Assembly: GCA_030430075.1 (NCBI GenBank)
Contig: JAUIGN010000068.1
Span: 1 to 37,379, forward strand
Source of the DNA: a bacterium
Lineage (GTDB): Bacteria; Planctomycetota; Planctomycetia; Pirellulales; Pirellulaceae
DNA length: 37,379 nt
Direction of reading: 5' to 3'
Part shown: piece by piece, positions 7,864-17,143 of the stretch
How positions within the stretch are numbered: the first letter of the stretch is position 1
Layout: the number at the start of each line of letters is the position of its first letter
The notes under the pieces: model-generated
What the model saw: the letters and a program-made list of their open reading frames with translations, nothing else
What the model was told of the DNA's origin: nothing
Database searches by the model: none
Made by a program: the position numbers and the translations under genes

Positions 7864-8289
7864 TCAAGGGACAACGATCTCGCGTTCTTCCTCCAGTTGC
7901 AACGTAATGGTTCCGCCCGCGTCATCGATTGTCGAAGTAACGTCGATCCAGTGATGGTACGGGGTGTCGGGACGACTCTTGACGATCACGACTTTCTCAG
8001 CGGGTGACGTTTTGGCGGCGAGGAGCGACTTGATTCGTGTGGCAAAGCGGGGCATGGGGACCGCCTCGCCATTGACCAGAACTGCTGTTCTCGTCAACTG
8101 CACCTCAATGTTTTCGGTCTGTTGCTGTTGATCCTCGGCCGTTTCGCTGGCGGGCAAGTTTTGCAGTCGGCCTCGATCCGGTTGAACGGAAGCGCACACC
8201 AGGAAAAAGACGATCAGGTTGAACGCAATGTCTCCGGTCGCACTTGACGGCGGTTCGACCAGCAGCTTGGTGGTTCGTGCAATCCGCAT
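7864..8289 (-). CDS. ExbD/TolR-type biopolymer transport protein (copy 1)
   Basis: A 141-residue protein. One transmembrane helix (about 18-34) contains Asp20 in GDIAFNLIVFF, matching the essential ExbD Asp. A glutamine-rich linker (EDQQQQ) and a periplasmic alpha/beta domain (VNGEAVPMPRF, VVIVKSRPD) follow. ATG 8289 is preferred because the protein then begins MRIAR, like MKISR in the second copy. GGAGG lies 12 nt upstream. A GTG at 8298, overlapping the stop of the motor gene as GTGA, is the alternative but leaves only 3 nt from GGAGG. The two ExbD proteins are only distantly alike, so they probably form a heteromeric pair around one TolQ/ExbB-like subunit, not a recent duplication. Confidence 0.88.
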   Translation of the reverse strand: MRIARTTKLLVEPPSSATGDIAFNLIVFFLVCASVQPDRGRLQNLPASETAEDQQQQTENIEVQLTRTAVLVNGEAVPMPRFATRIKSLLAAKTSPAEKVVIVKSRPDTPYHHWIDVTSTIDDAGGTITLQLEEEREIVVP

Positions 8290-8294
8290 CGCCG

Positions 8295-9287
8295 TCACTT
8301 GCCTCCGGCGCCGGTCACGGAAGTGTCGTTCGTCGCGGCGGCGGGCGGGTTGGGCGAGTCTTCCAAGGCCAACTGCAGTGTCACCCCTTCAATCAGCTCG
8401 GTCGCCGACTCTTCGACCTCCAAGACAAAGCGGTTGATGACACTGGTGAAGTAGTTGAACGCCATGAATGACGGAATGCCGATAATCAACCCGAAGCAAG
8501 TCGTCAGCAAGGCTTCACTGATGCCCGAGGCTGCCGCCTCCACGATGTTGGTTTCTCCCATCTGAGCGACGATGTCCTGAAACGATGTGATCATCCCGGA
8601 TACGGTTCCCAGGAATCCCAACATCGGCGCGACACTGGAGACCGTGGCCAGCACAGGCAAGTGGCGTTCCAATGCGGCGACCACGTGCACACTGTAATCA
8701 TCCATTGCCTTGACGACCTGTTCCTCGACGCGGCCGGCATCATAGTTGAGCCGGCGGAGGACCAGGAATTTTCTCAGTCCGGACGAGAGGATGGCCGGGA
8801 CGGGCCCTTGTTCGCTGTTGCAGAGTTGCAGGGCGTCCTCGACCTTGTCGTCGTGCAGCAGCTCATGCACACGACTGCGAAGCCGGCCAGTGTCGGTGGA
8901 CAGCATTTTCAAGCTGCGATACCGTTCGATGATCACCCCGGCAGCGACGACGCCCATCAGCAGAATCGGCCACATGAACCAGCCTCCCTGACGGAGCAGT
9001 CCGATCGCGCCGGACTGGGTGATGTCGTCCAACTGGGTGATCCAGCCGGAGGTGTCGGGCTGCTCAGCGTCCGAAACTTGTGGTTCCGCACCATCGTCTC
9101 CAGTGGGCGGTTCGTTCGCTTCCGCCGGATCACCTTCCGAGCCGGCCGCGGAACCGTCGTCACCCGGCTCGGCGGACGACGCCGGGGAAGTGTCGGCCGC
9201 CCGAGGTGCACCGTCCTCGAGAGCCGGCGTTGGGGCGGGTGACGCCTGTGCAAGCAACAGCAGAGCCATCAACGGTAGCTGAATCAT
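8295..9287 (-). CDS. MotA/TolQ/ExbB-type proton channel protein
   Basis: A 330-residue protein. The N-terminus has a hydrophobic segment (1-14) and an acidic, Pro/Ala/Asp-rich region to about residue 85, which is longer than in Escherichia coli ExbB. The three family transmembrane helices lie at about 102-120, 208-235 and 257-285. Diagnostic motifs are VAPMLGFLGTVSGMITSF (219-236) in the second and SEALLTTCFGLIIGIP (257-272) in the third. The family forms the pentameric channel that works with ExbD/TolR to use the proton gradient. It is followed directly by ExbD copy 1 and preceded, 71 bp away, by the 2594-aa giant. No strong ribosome-binding site precedes ATG 9287. No TonB or TolA gene is present, so the energy is probably delivered to another partner. 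Confidence 0.93.
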   Translation of the reverse strand: MIQLPLMALLLLAQASPAPTPALEDGAPRAADTSPASSAEPGDDGSAAGSEGDPAEANEPPTGDDGAEPQVSDAEQPDTSGWITQLDDITQSGAIGLLRQGGWFMWPILLMGVVAAGVIIERYRSLKMLSTDTGRLRSRVHELLHDDKVEDALQLCNSEQGPVPAILSSGLRKFLVLRRLNYDAGRVEEQVVKAMDDYSVHVVAALERHLPVLATVSSVAPMLGFLGTVSGMITSFQDIVAQMGETNIVEAAASGISEALLTTCFGLIIGIPSFMAFNYFTSVINRFVLEVEESATELIEGVTLQLALEDSPNPPAAATNDTSVTGAGGK

Positions 9288-9358
9288 GGGGCAAGATCAT
9301 CGGTGGGGAGGGAATCGGGGCGGATCGGTGCGAGGCACCGGCGGGGAAGGTGAACGCG

Positions 9359-12300
9359 CTACGGGGACTCGATCGCTCGGGCTTCTGCCTCGAACTGCTG
9401 GATCATTTCCGGCAGGGCCAGCCGGCCGCGCGAGTACCGTGCGGCCTCGCTTTCCGGGAAGTCCCAGCGACAGCGGTTGTAGCGGCGAAACGCCTCGCGA
9501 TTGTTGTTGGCCATGCGATTGCTTTCGCCGGACCAGAAGAGGCCGTCCGGCGTCAGCTCGTCATCGGGGAACAGCTTGGCAAAGCGATCGAATGCTTCCC
9601 CCGCCTCTTGATACGCTTCGCTCTTGTAGAAGCACTGGCCGATGCGGAAGGCGATGCGCGCGGCATACTGATGCCCGGCGAACCGTTCGAGGAATTTCTC
9701 GCCCACCTGGGCGGCAACGTCAAATTCCTCTGCCTTGTAAAAGTAATCGCTGATGCGAATCATGACGCTCGCAATCAACGGGCTCTTGGGGTAGGTCGCC
9801 GCCAGCGTCACGTAAGCTTCCAAGGCGGCGTCGAAATCTCCCGCCTCTTCGTAGCTCTGTGCCAGCTTGTATTGGGCGTCCGGTGCCAGCCCGTGTTCGG
9901 GGAACTGGCGGACGATCATTTCGTACGAATCGATCGCTTCGTCCCACTGTTGTAATTCTTGCGAGAACTGGCCGAGCAGGTAGGCGATTCTGGGCACGTA
10001 CTTCGGATCGGGGTAGTCTTCCATCACTTCCCGCAGGATCCGTCGACCCGCGTCCAAATCGGCTTGCTCTTCGGACTCGCGTCCCAGGCTGCGGTGGCTT
10101 TTGAACAGTTCGAAATAGCTCTCAGCGACGTGAAACTTGGTTTCGACCGCCAGTTTCTCGTCGTTGAACGTCTTGCTGAACGCCGCCACCAACCCGTCGG
10201 TTCCGACGACGACGGGGGCTTCCGTGAGGAGTTCCATGGTCCCGGACTCCGTACTGGCGGCGTTGTCCAGATAACGCACGGAGAGGGTATCACCGAAATA
10301 GCACTCGATCATCGGGCTTGCCGGATCCAGGTTGTTTTCGCCCGGCTTCTCGTTGGACTGCAGCGTGAAGGAACCGGTGAAGACGCCGCTGTGCACGAGG
10401 GTTTCGACGAGGGTTGCCGATTCCAGTTCACCGAACGCCGAGCGGATTTCGACAGTCACCGTGTCCCGCTCGTCGGTGGCATCCTGATCTGCATCATCGA
10501 CGCGCAGGAACAGCTTCTCGCCGACGTGCAACTGGGCGACTTCGCCTTCGTAGTCGCGGTCGGTGATCGCCAGCTTTCCGTTGGAGATCAGCCTGGCCGC
10601 GGCCACGACCTGGGTCGGCGCGCCGTCCACCCGCAGCTCGTCCCGATAGCCGGCGGCGATCCGATCCTTGCCGGTCAGGTTCAGGACGCGTGCCACGAGG
10701 CTCTCGTCCAGCGAGCGATTGTCGGGGTCTGCCTCGTCAAGCAGCCCGCCGCCAACCAGGTTTCGCGGCATCTCAGGCGTAATCGGTACGACGCTGGGGC
10801 TGGTCCGGCTTCCCAGTTGCATCACGATCTGGCCGACGAAACGCCCCTCTTCCAGGGCCCATTCGTCGGCGCTGGCACGGGGAACCTGAGAGAACGCTCC
10901 GGACACCACACAGCGGACGTCGGCGGTGGCGCCGTCGGTCGTTTTGACCTGCACCACGATCTCGCTGAGGCTGTCCCGGGCAGCGTCGGGGTCGATCACC
11001 TCAATCGTCAACGGCGCCTCAAAGGCGACGCTGCTGACCGCCTCCGACTCGTTCCTTTCATGATAACTGATGCGCGGTGGAAGTTTTGGATCCGCGGCCG
11101 GTACCACGTGGCTTTCCAGAATCTGAATCAACGCGTCAGTCGGCTGATTGACGTAGACGACCGTCTCGCGGGGAACGGAATGCCCGGGAAACGTATTCTG
11201 TTCGTCCAGGTAACGGATGTAGATGCGGTCGCCTCGGCGAACCTGCAGCTTGTCGTCATCCGGCTCGGCGGACGTGTCGATTTCCTTCGTAAACAGGCCG
11301 CTGTAGTCTTCGGTCTCCGTCGCGTTCAAGGTGACGGGTTCGCCGTCATTGACGGAGACCTCGAAGGCGACCTGGTCGCGGGCTGCCGACTGATCGCGGT
11401 CGTAGTCGCGGATTTCGACAATCACCCGTTCCCCCGGTTCGACCCGTTTGAGCTGCTTCCGCACGGTCGTCACGGCGCCGGTGGACGATCGTTCAAAGTC
11501 ATAAGCGATCGATGCCACTTCGCCGTTGAAGTAAGTTGCCCGCAACTGTTGCGTCAAGAGGCGGCTGCCGCCGGCGTTGGACTGTGTGACGTCGTCGGTG
11601 TAACTGGCGGTGACCACGTCGCCGCCGGCGATCTCCAGCTCGCCGTTTTGCGAAAGTGAGAGGACATCCGCGGAGGTCGGGATATACCGCTGATCGGCGT
11701 CGGCCCCGGAGATCTCCACATGGTTGACGGCGACGGCTTCCCCGAGGTACTCATGAATCACAAAACGCGTGTAGCGGGCATCGATCTCATCAAACCGAAA
11801 CTCCCAGGCGTTGTCCGAGAGGATTACGCGAGCCCCAGATGCGGGGCGCAGCTCGACACCCCGCAAACCCATGGCATAGCCGTTGCGGATTTCCTGCGGG
11901 CGAATCGTCAGCCGGGCCGGTCCCGGCTTGTCGATCGTGATCGTGCCGAAGCGATCCATTTGATACGTGTTCCAACGGCCCGTATTCGCCAAGCTCGACG
12001 TAAAATACTGTTCACCCAGCTCGACGCGAATGATCGAGCCGCCGCCTTGATGGGCGTAGTTCAGCCAGACGTCGTAGACACCGGCCGGGGCCTCGAATTC
12101 CCAGGTGACTGCGTCGTCCGTCGACTGCCACGAGGTGAGCTGCTGATGGTCGTCCTGCTCCTGGATGCCAAACTGGTCCGACGCCTTGGCGAGCTCTGCT
12201 TGCTCGATTGCCAACGCGGTGACGGCGGAGGGGGCCGCCGGCGCGGGGTCTTGCTGGTCGGCTGCCGTCTCGCCAGCCGCGTCCAGGTCGAAGTCGCTTG

Positions 12301-15300
12301 ACAGGAACGGTCCCAGGGTGACACGCTGTTCATCCAGGTTGGCCCGGGCGCGCAACGCCGCCAGCTTGGTCACATTGGAGCGGGCGGCGGCGAAGATCGT
12401 CAGGTCATGCACGCCCTGCTCCAGCCAGACATCGACGGTTCGATTGCCGGCACCCAGTTCCATTTCCAGCTTGCCGTTGATGGCGAGGCCGGTCCGCTGG
12501 CCCTGGACCGCGAAGCGAACGGCGCCCGACCGGGGTTGGACGAATTTGCCAAACCAGACGACGGCCAGCGACTTGGGGCCCTCCTCGTCATCTTCGTCGC
12601 GTTCCCAGACCAACTGGCCGCCGGTCACCTTGCCTTCGTCGATCGGCTGGCCGGCCGCCAGGTTGACCACTTGCTGCCACGAGTTGTACGAGGTGGCATT
12701 GCCGGCGAAGACGCGATACTGCATGGCGCCATACTCGGCCGCCACCGGCGCCGCCGTCAGCGTTGCCGGATGGGCCGCCAACCGAAACCAGAACTCGCCG
12801 TCGTAGCTGGCCTGGAGTTCACCCCGGACCGGTTTGTTGTCGTCGGTCTGCGGGACGAAGAATTTGGCGCGGGCCAGGGTCCGCAAATCCTTCATGTCGA
12901 CCGTCAGCGATTTCGGCGTGGCCCCGTCCGGCTCGCTTTGCCAGAACGTCTGGGGATCGTTGTCGATGGCCATCAAGGGGCTATGATCGATCGCGGTATC
13001 GCTGGCCAGGGCCCCGGCCGGCAGCTCGCCGCTGGCCGCCGTCCCTTCGAAGATCCCCGAGTGGGGTTCGGATTCGGTCAACGTGACTTGCACCTGGTCG
13101 CCGCTGTCGGCGACGAGCTTGGCGACGACCGTATCCGGCGAGGGGGAGAGATCGCGGTCACCGTCCACGACGCGGAGGTAGATCGGGTTGCCCGGCTTGA
13201 TTTGATTGGCCGGCCGCTGCATCGACTGGCGGGCGTCCGCCCGCTCGCGATCCCGTCCTTCGCGAGCCAGGCGTTCACTAAACGTCTCCTGTTCCTCGTC
13301 AACGATCTTGCTGCTGGCAACTTCGAATTTCGCGTCCGCGGCGATCCGAATTTCCACGTCCGAGAGCGGGACGCTCTTGAACTCGGCCTTAAACTGTTCC
13401 GGGTAATCACAGAGGATCTTGTCGTGACCGCTTACCTGGAGCACGCCGTCACGCTTGGTGACCGTCCCCAGCTGGGTGTCAACATCCGTACGGAAGACCC
13501 CCTTGCCGGCGCCTCCGCTGGTCAGGTAGATCAGTTCCTCGTCGCCACCCGGCTCCGTGCTGACGATGACCGGAATCCGATTGTGGCCGCGGCTGATGCC
13601 CAGGTCGCTGTCTTGCACGACAATGGAGAGAGGCATGCCCGGCGCGTGCTGCCGCTTGCTGGCCCGTCCCAGCCGTCCCACGGTCATCAGCAACTGCAAC
13701 TGGTCGATGTACCGCTCTTCGGCGCCGTACACTTCGGCCAGGTTGTAGAGTGCCTGATTCGCCAGTTCGACGTTGGGAACCCGTTCCAGGACGGTGCGAA
13801 AGATCTGCCGTGCTTCGTCATTGTCACCTCGGCGATGCGCCAGCACTCCGCGGAGGAACTCGGCGCGGACAATCACTTCCGGGTCGCGGCGGTTGGCCAA
13901 TTCTTCGAACACCCGTTCCGCCTGATCGTAGACCTTCTGGGCCATATACGTTTCGCCGATCCCAAACTCCGCTTCGATGGCGAAACGGGAATCGGCGTAC
14001 CGGTTGATCACGGTGGTGTATTCGCTCCGAGCGACATCGTACCGCTTGGCGCCGAAAAAGTTCTTGGCCAGCAGGAACTGGATCTGGGCCTTGACGTCAT
14101 CGTCGACGGTCTGCGACTCGCTGTTCTTGATCATCCACTGCCGCAAGATGTTCTCGACTTCGTCGTGATTCGCTTCGCCGCCGGCGGCGATCAGGTTTTC
14201 GCAGACGAATACCAGCAGGTCGACCGGCACCGCCTCACGGTTCTTGTCGAACAGCTCCTTGTTGTCGAGATACGTGTCCAGGGCGAGCTGCCGATCATTG
14301 AGCCGCAGGTAGAGGGCTGCTTGCAGGAGCGGCGCGATCGGGCTGTCTTCGTCGATCGTCAGCCCGACCGTCCCTTGCCGGGCAAAGCATTGCCCGATCA
14401 TGTTGCGGGCCGTCTGCTTGCGGCGGTCATCAATATTGGTCAGGTTGTTCAGCATGCCGGCGAGCAGCGTGGCAGCGACGTTGTAGTCTTGTTGGGTAAC
14501 GGCGGCTTGTGCGAACGGCATCAACTGATCGAAGCGGTGCGAATCGGGCGGCAGGCCGCGAGTTACTTGCTGCCAGGCCAGCAACCGCTCCATGGGCTGC
14601 ATGGCGGTCGGCGGCATGGCGGCGAGTTCCATCAAGCGTGCCTGGGCGGACGGCCAATCGAAGTCCATCTCCGCGATCATGCGGGCCACGCGCAAGATGT
14701 TTTCCGGCGAATTCCCCTGGTCCTCGTCGACCCGGTAATCCGCATGACTCGTGCGGTAGTTGTTCAGCATGTGGTGCAGGCTCCAGGCGTCCAGACCGTG
14801 GGGCCGAAACGGCCTGTCGTTAATCCGGGTCGCCGTCTCCTGCAACGTCTTCTGCACGGCATCCAGGTTGCCAAGCCGCAGGTAGGTGTCCGCCAGCCAG
14901 AGTCCGTAACGGGCCAGGGATTCGGTGTCCGGCGTGAAGCGGGCGTGGGCGAACGCGATCTTCTGCTGCGGGTCCTCGATCCGCTGGAACAGGCGCCAAG
15001 CGGATTCTGCAGCGTCGCGGTGGTCGTTGCCAGGCTGGGCTGCGGCGGTCCAGAGGTCGACCGCCTCCGTTTCCATCTCCATCCGCATCAGGGTGTCGCC
15101 CAGGGTGGCCGCGTAACCCCATTCAGGGCCGAAGGTCTGCTGCGATTTTTTTGCCCAGTCCAACGCACGACGTGCCAGTGCCGGATCCTCGTTCTTTTCC
15201 GCCGCGATCAACAGGCGGCGCCACACGTCGGCCTGATTGGAGGGTGGCTCGACTTCCAGCATCGTCAGGGCCGCCTCCTTGGCAACCTCCGGTTGGCCGT

Positions 15301-17143
15301 AGTCGGTCGCGACCTGCAGGTAGCGGTAGCGATACTCGAAATTCTCGGGGTCCAGGTCGATCAGGGCGCGATAATGTTGGGCTGCCTTGATCCGTTCCTT
15401 GGCCGGCGCGTAGTGTTGGTGGTAGTAGCCCTGCCCCCAGAGCACATACCGCTGCAGGTCCTCGTTCATTGTCTTGAAAAGCGCGGGGCGAAGTAGCTGG
15501 TCGCGGATGGGGACGTCACGCGCGTCGTTGGCACCCCGGCGCATTTGCAAGACCAATGCCACGACCGGGTCCTGGTCCGCCTTGGTCAGTTCGGCCTGGA
15601 CGTATTCCGCCCGCTCCTTGAGCTCCTTGTTCTTGCGCGAATTCTTCGCCCAGTTTGCCAGGTACTGCCGCAAGTTGGTCCAGTGAATGTACTCCCGCCG
15701 AACGTCGATCAGCCGAGCCACGTCGGCTCGGAATTCCTGTTCATTGGGGGCCGTGGACAGCAGCCAGGAAATGACATTCCAGGCGTTGCCGTCATTGACC
15801 GGCGATTCGGTGATAAGCTGCCTGAGCACGCGGCGCGCCTTGACGTCGTCCTTCATGCGGTCGCGGTAGAGGGCGAATCCGAGCTGGTAGCGGAGGAACC
15901 AGACGTCGGTGGGGTTGGCCGCAATCGCCTCCTGCAATGCCCGCTCGGTATCCTTAAGTTGTTCCGGTTCGGTACCGTTCAGCTGCACGAAGTACGAGGC
16001 GACGCTGTGCGTGCGTGGCACGGCCGGCAGGAGCTGGCGAAACAAGGCCAGTGCCCGCTCCTTGTTGTTCTCCCGGTTCCAGGCAACGGCCAGCAGGGCG
16101 ACGCGTTCAAACCGATCCTCCCGGTCCTTGTGCTGCGCCAGGTACTGTTTGACCAACGGCTCAATTTGCGATGCCGGCGCCGCGGAATCGTACATTCGCT
16201 GAATATGATGGTAGAGAGCCCACTGGTCGTCACGGATGGCACGGACCTGTTTGAGCAATTCGACGGCGTTTGAGTGCTGCCCGAGATAGCCGTAATTCTC
16301 TGCCATGGTGCGGAGCGTCTCCCGCCGCTCCTCGTCGTCTTTCAGCAGTTTCGAGTCAACCAGCTTGTTGCCCATGACGTTGGCCGGTCCCCATTGACGG
16401 GCTCGCCGCCATTCGCTATAAGCGCGGAGACCGATGTGGCGGGCATATTCGTCTTTTGGCAGGCGGTCGAACATCTCTTCGGCCAGGGTGGCACCTTGGA
16501 TGATGCCGGCATTGCCCAGCCCCGCGAAGAGTCGGCAGGCCGCTTCTCCGAACTGGCGACCGCTCGGGTTCGGCGTCCGTCGCCAGCGAGCCTGGTAGGC
16601 TTCCGCCGCGTCTTCCCGTTCGCCCATCTGCTCCAAGGTGGAGGCCAGCCGCAGTTCGACCGCAGCACACTCGGCAGCCGACGGATACCGGGTAAGAAAC
16701 TGGCGGGCAATCACCGTAAATTGCTGATGGCGGGAAAGGGCTTCCAGACCGTCAAGGAGTTTCAACATCACCTGAGCGTGCTGTGGATGAGCCGTCTGGG
16801 CGGCGACAAAGCGTTGGGCAGCGCGCACCAGCCCGAACACACGCGCGTGCTCGTGGTAGAGGGTGGTCAATTCCAGCAACGCCGCGCCGGCCTCCGGTGT
16901 GGTGTCCCGGTACTTGCCCAATTCCGCCTCCAGCCGCGTGGCGGCCTGATTGACGGCCTCGTCTTCCGCCGCGCGCCGGGCCGCCGCTTCCTGCTCACGG
17001 GTGACTGCCTCCGCAGCGGCGTCCTGGGCGGTCGCGGCCGCCGGTAGGTAGGACGTGCAGACCGCGACGGCAAGGCAGGCGGAAGACGCGAACATTGCGG
17101 CGGGGGCAAGGATACGGCGCGTGAAGCGGCGAGTTACGTGCAT
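9359..17143 (-). CDS. Giant secreted TPR / beta-domain protein (2594 aa)
   Basis: Starts at ATG 17143 in a TAATG overlap with the upstream gene, so the two are translationally coupled. The first 40 residues form a signal peptide (RRFTRRILAPAAMFASSACLAVAV). Residues about 45-1160 are helical TPR-like repeats. Five beta modules with an acidic D-x-D loop lie near 1170, 1320, 1900, 2040 and 2210. Between them are a discoidin (F5/8 type C)-like region (about 1385-1460, with IDNDPQTFWQ), a PA14-like region (about 1480-1600) and a carbohydrate-binding-module-like region (about 1655-1765). TPR repeats return at about 2310-2594. The predicted location is the periplasm or cell surface, where it could act as a long scaffold that binds protein at both ends and glycan in the middle. 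Domain names are by eye. I know no characterised protein with this order. Confidence 0.9.
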   Translation of the reverse strand: MHVTRRFTRRILAPAAMFASSACLAVAVCTSYLPAAATAQDAAAEAVTREQEAAARRAAEDEAVNQAATRLEAELGKYRDTTPEAGAALLELTTLYHEHARVFGLVRAAQRFVAAQTAHPQHAQVMLKLLDGLEALSRHQQFTVIARQFLTRYPSAAECAAVELRLASTLEQMGEREDAAEAYQARWRRTPNPSGRQFGEAACRLFAGLGNAGIIQGATLAEEMFDRLPKDEYARHIGLRAYSEWRRARQWGPANVMGNKLVDSKLLKDDEERRETLRTMAENYGYLGQHSNAVELLKQVRAIRDDQWALYHHIQRMYDSAAPASQIEPLVKQYLAQHKDREDRFERVALLAVAWNRENNKERALALFRQLLPAVPRTHSVASYFVQLNGTEPEQLKDTERALQEAIAANPTDVWFLRYQLGFALYRDRMKDDVKARRVLRQLITESPVNDGNAWNVISWLLSTAPNEQEFRADVARLIDVRREYIHWTNLRQYLANWAKNSRKNKELKERAEYVQAELTKADQDPVVALVLQMRRGANDARDVPIRDQLLRPALFKTMNEDLQRYVLWGQGYYHQHYAPAKERIKAAQHYRALIDLDPENFEYRYRYLQVATDYGQPEVAKEAALTMLEVEPPSNQADVWRRLLIAAEKNEDPALARRALDWAKKSQQTFGPEWGYAATLGDTLMRMEMETEAVDLWTAAAQPGNDHRDAAESAWRLFQRIEDPQQKIAFAHARFTPDTESLARYGLWLADTYLRLGNLDAVQKTLQETATRINDRPFRPHGLDAWSLHHMLNNYRTSHADYRVDEDQGNSPENILRVARMIAEMDFDWPSAQARLMELAAMPPTAMQPMERLLAWQQVTRGLPPDSHRFDQLMPFAQAAVTQQDYNVAATLLAGMLNNLTNIDDRRKQTARNMIGQCFARQGTVGLTIDEDSPIAPLLQAALYLRLNDRQLALDTYLDNKELFDKNREAVPVDLLVFVCENLIAAGGEANHDEVENILRQWMIKNSESQTVDDDVKAQIQFLLAKNFFGAKRYDVARSEYTTVINRYADSRFAIEAEFGIGETYMAQKVYDQAERVFEELANRRDPEVIVRAEFLRGVLAHRRGDNDEARQIFRTVLERVPNVELANQALYNLAEVYGAEERYIDQLQLLMTVGRLGRASKRQHAPGMPLSIVVQDSDLGISRGHNRIPVIVSTEPGGDEELIYLTSGGAGKGVFRTDVDTQLGTVTKRDGVLQVSGHDKILCDYPEQFKAEFKSVPLSDVEIRIAADAKFEVASSKIVDEEQETFSERLAREGRDRERADARQSMQRPANQIKPGNPIYLRVVDGDRDLSPSPDTVVAKLVADSGDQVQVTLTESEPHSGIFEGTAASGELPAGALASDTAIDHSPLMAIDNDPQTFWQSEPDGATPKSLTVDMKDLRTLARAKFFVPQTDDNKPVRGELQASYDGEFWFRLAAHPATLTAAPVAAEYGAMQYRVFAGNATSYNSWQQVVNLAAGQPIDEGKVTGGQLVWERDEDDEEGPKSLAVVWFGKFVQPRSGAVRFAVQGQRTGLAINGKLEMELGAGNRTVDVWLEQGVHDLTIFAAARSNVTKLAALRARANLDEQRVTLGPFLSSDFDLDAAGETAADQQDPAPAAPSAVTALAIEQAELAKASDQFGIQEQDDHQQLTSWQSTDDAVTWEFEAPAGVYDVWLNYAHQGGGSIIRVELGEQYFTSSLANTGRWNTYQMDRFGTITIDKPGPARLTIRPQEIRNGYAMGLRGVELRPASGARVILSDNAWEFRFDEIDARYTRFVIHEYLGEAVAVNHVEISGADADQRYIPTSADVLSLSQNGELEIAGGDVVTASYTDDVTQSNAGGSRLLTQQLRATYFNGEVASIAYDFERSSTGAVTTVRKQLKRVEPGERVIVEIRDYDRDQSAARDQVAFEVSVNDGEPVTLNATETEDYSGLFTKEIDTSAEPDDDKLQVRRGDRIYIRYLDEQNTFPGHSVPRETVVYVNQPTDALIQILESHVVPAADPKLPPRISYHERNESEAVSSVAFEAPLTIEVIDPDAARDSLSEIVVQVKTTDGATADVRCVVSGAFSQVPRASADEWALEEGRFVGQIVMQLGSRTSPSVVPITPEMPRNLVGGGLLDEADPDNRSLDESLVARVLNLTGKDRIAAGYRDELRVDGAPTQVVAAARLISNGKLAITDRDYEGEVAQLHVGEKLFLRVDDADQDATDERDTVTVEIRSAFGELESATLVETLVHSGVFTGSFTLQSNEKPGENNLDPASPMIECYFGDTLSVRYLDNAASTESGTMELLTEAPVVVGTDGLVAAFSKTFNDEKLAVETKFHVAESYFELFKSHRSLGRESEEQADLDAGRRILREVMEDYPDPKYVPRIAYLLGQFSQELQQWDEAIDSYEMIVRQFPEHGLAPDAQYKLAQSYEEAGDFDAALEAYVTLAATYPKSPLIASVMIRISDYFYKAEEFDVAAQVGEKFLERFAGHQYAARIAFRIGQCFYKSEAYQEAGEAFDRFAKLFPDDELTPDGLFWSGESNRMANNNREAFRRYNRCRWDFPESEAARYSRGRLALPEMIQQFEAEARAIESP

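Noticed and set aside
9959..11659. A 566-codon plus-strand frame
   Set aside because: Also a shadow of the giant gene on the opposite strand. The minus-strand reading has clear TPR and beta modules in the same region.
12407..15496. A 1029-codon plus-strand frame
   Set aside because: It is antisense to the 2594-aa giant and has the composition expected of a GC-rich shadow frame. It has no domain, signal or start site.
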